Assembly: GCA_028687155.1 (NCBI GenBank)
Contig: JAQUAR010000074.1
Location: forward strand, 1-7,141
From: Methylacidiphilaceae bacterium
GTDB taxonomy: Bacteria > Verrucomicrobiota > Verrucomicrobiia > Methylacidiphilales > Methylacidiphilaceae
Direction: 5' to 3'
DNA: 7,141 nt
The translations under genes and the position numbers were made by a program. The notes beneath the pieces were generated by a model, which worked only from the letters and a program-made list of their open reading frames with translations, was not told the DNA's origin and did no database searches. Numbering within the stretch: the stretch's first letter is position 1; each line of letters begins with the position of its first letter. Of this stretch, positions 6,640-7,141 are shown piece by piece.

Positions 6640-7141
6640 GTGGAAACCGATCAAGCCAACCAGTTCCGCCACTCGCGCGATTCTCTGTTTCTGATTGCGG
6701 AATTAGGCCGTGCACTCGGGAGCGGGGGAGAACCGGAGTCTCTCGTCTATGCTTTGTTGGAAGGGCTGGCGGCGTTACTCCAAGCATCGAGCATCGTCTT
6801 GCTGTCGCGTGGAGAGGGAGGAGAGGTCGGGGAGATTTGGGGCCGTGGGGAGCCATCGGCAGAGCTGGGGGCGATGGCGAAACGGCGGTGGCAATCCGGG
6901 CGAGAAGGGAGCGGGGGGAAGGAGGTCGAGACGGAGGGGCCTTGGACCCTTCTGCCGCTGGGCGGGAGCGGCTTCCCGTTCGGCCTTCTTGCGATCTGTC
7001 TTGAGCCAAGCGGAGTTCTCTATCCTGCAGAGCGCGGTGCGGCTCAAGCAGTCGGGGAAGCCGCGCTGCGCCTGGCGAAGCAGCCGGCTTCCCGAAGCAG
7101 CGATCGAAAAGCAGGCCACCTGGCGGCCGAACTGTTCTCCG
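6640..7141 (+). CDS. GAF-like sensory protein, N-terminal part (3' end outside window)
   Basis: A frame starting at GTG 6640 stays open to the last base, giving 167 residues of an unfinished protein. AAGGA (6626-6630) lies nine bases upstream and GGAGG (6632-6636) three, supporting this start. The sequence begins with a helix, DSLFLIAELGRALGSGG (14-30), then EPESLVYALLEGLAALLQASSIVLLSR (31-57), a glycine-rich variable loop, PWTLLPLGG (101-109) and FGLLAICLEPSGVLYPAERG (114-133), ending in an AAQAVGEAALRLAK helix. This alpha-beta order and the L-P-L...G-L-L-A-I strand pair look like a GAF domain, a small-molecule sensing fold. Residues 148-167 look like a linker to a second domain. With a STAS gene upstream, a serine phosphatase (PP2C/SpoIIE) or a histidine kinase output is the likeliest continuation, but that part is not in the window. 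Gene reality is confident; the function is not. Confidence 0.72.
   Translation, partial: METDQANQFRHSRDSLFLIAELGRALGSGGEPESLVYALLEGLAALLQASSIVLLSRGEGGEVGEIWGRGEPSAELGAMAKRRWQSGREGSGGKEVETEGPWTLLPLGGSGFPFGLLAICLEPSGVLYPAERGAAQAVGEAALRLAKQPASRSSDRKAGHLAAELFS

Noticed and set aside
6564..7004. Plus-strand frame of 146 codons over the GAF-like gene
   Set aside because: It is low-complexity Arg/Gly sequence and out of phase with the frame from 6640 that reads as an organised GAF-like domain to the window end.

Overview
This is a 7.1 kb piece of a G+C-rich bacterial chromosome. Most of it is housekeeping genes that are easy to recognise. I found no mobile element, CRISPR array, tRNA or rRNA. The phylum cannot be fixed from the sequence. 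The gene set (PheT, an Fe-S dihydroxy-acid dehydratase, a TatD nuclease, a STAS/GAF pair) would suit many environmental Gram-negative bacteria; a Verrucomicrobiota-like host is only a guess.

Layout from left to right: (1) the 3' end of pheT (+), running in from the left edge and ending with a complete FDX-ACB anticodon-binding domain; (2) about 430 bases with no convincing gene and one short AT-rich patch; (3) a divergent pair, a RutE-type FMN nitroreductase (-) and an HxlR-family regulator (+), sharing a 93-base control region; (4) a three-gene minus-strand cluster read from 5889 down to 2514: a PhnP-like metallo-beta-lactamase-fold phosphodiesterase, a TatD-family metal-dependent nuclease and ilvD; (5) a 153-base divergent region with a 14-base perfect palindrome and nested repeats; (6) a plus-strand STAS-domain protein, followed by a hairpin and the start of a GAF-like gene that leaves the window still open.

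How the genes may work together: the redox-responsive type of regulator beside a nitroreductase suggests a small detoxification unit controlled from the shared spacer. The MBL-tatD-ilvD genes are close (2 and 35 bases apart) and are probably co-transcribed, although their biochemical roles are unrelated (nucleotide or phosphonate-type ester cleavage, DNA processing, branched-chain amino acid synthesis). The STAS protein and the GAF-like protein look like the start of a partner-switching or sensory signalling locus whose catalytic part lies beyond the right edge.

I do not see a clearly new biological system. The points most worth checking are the apparently leaderless STAS gene, the truncated GAF-like gene, the palindrome cluster at 5911-5997 and the redox regulator/nitroreductase control region.
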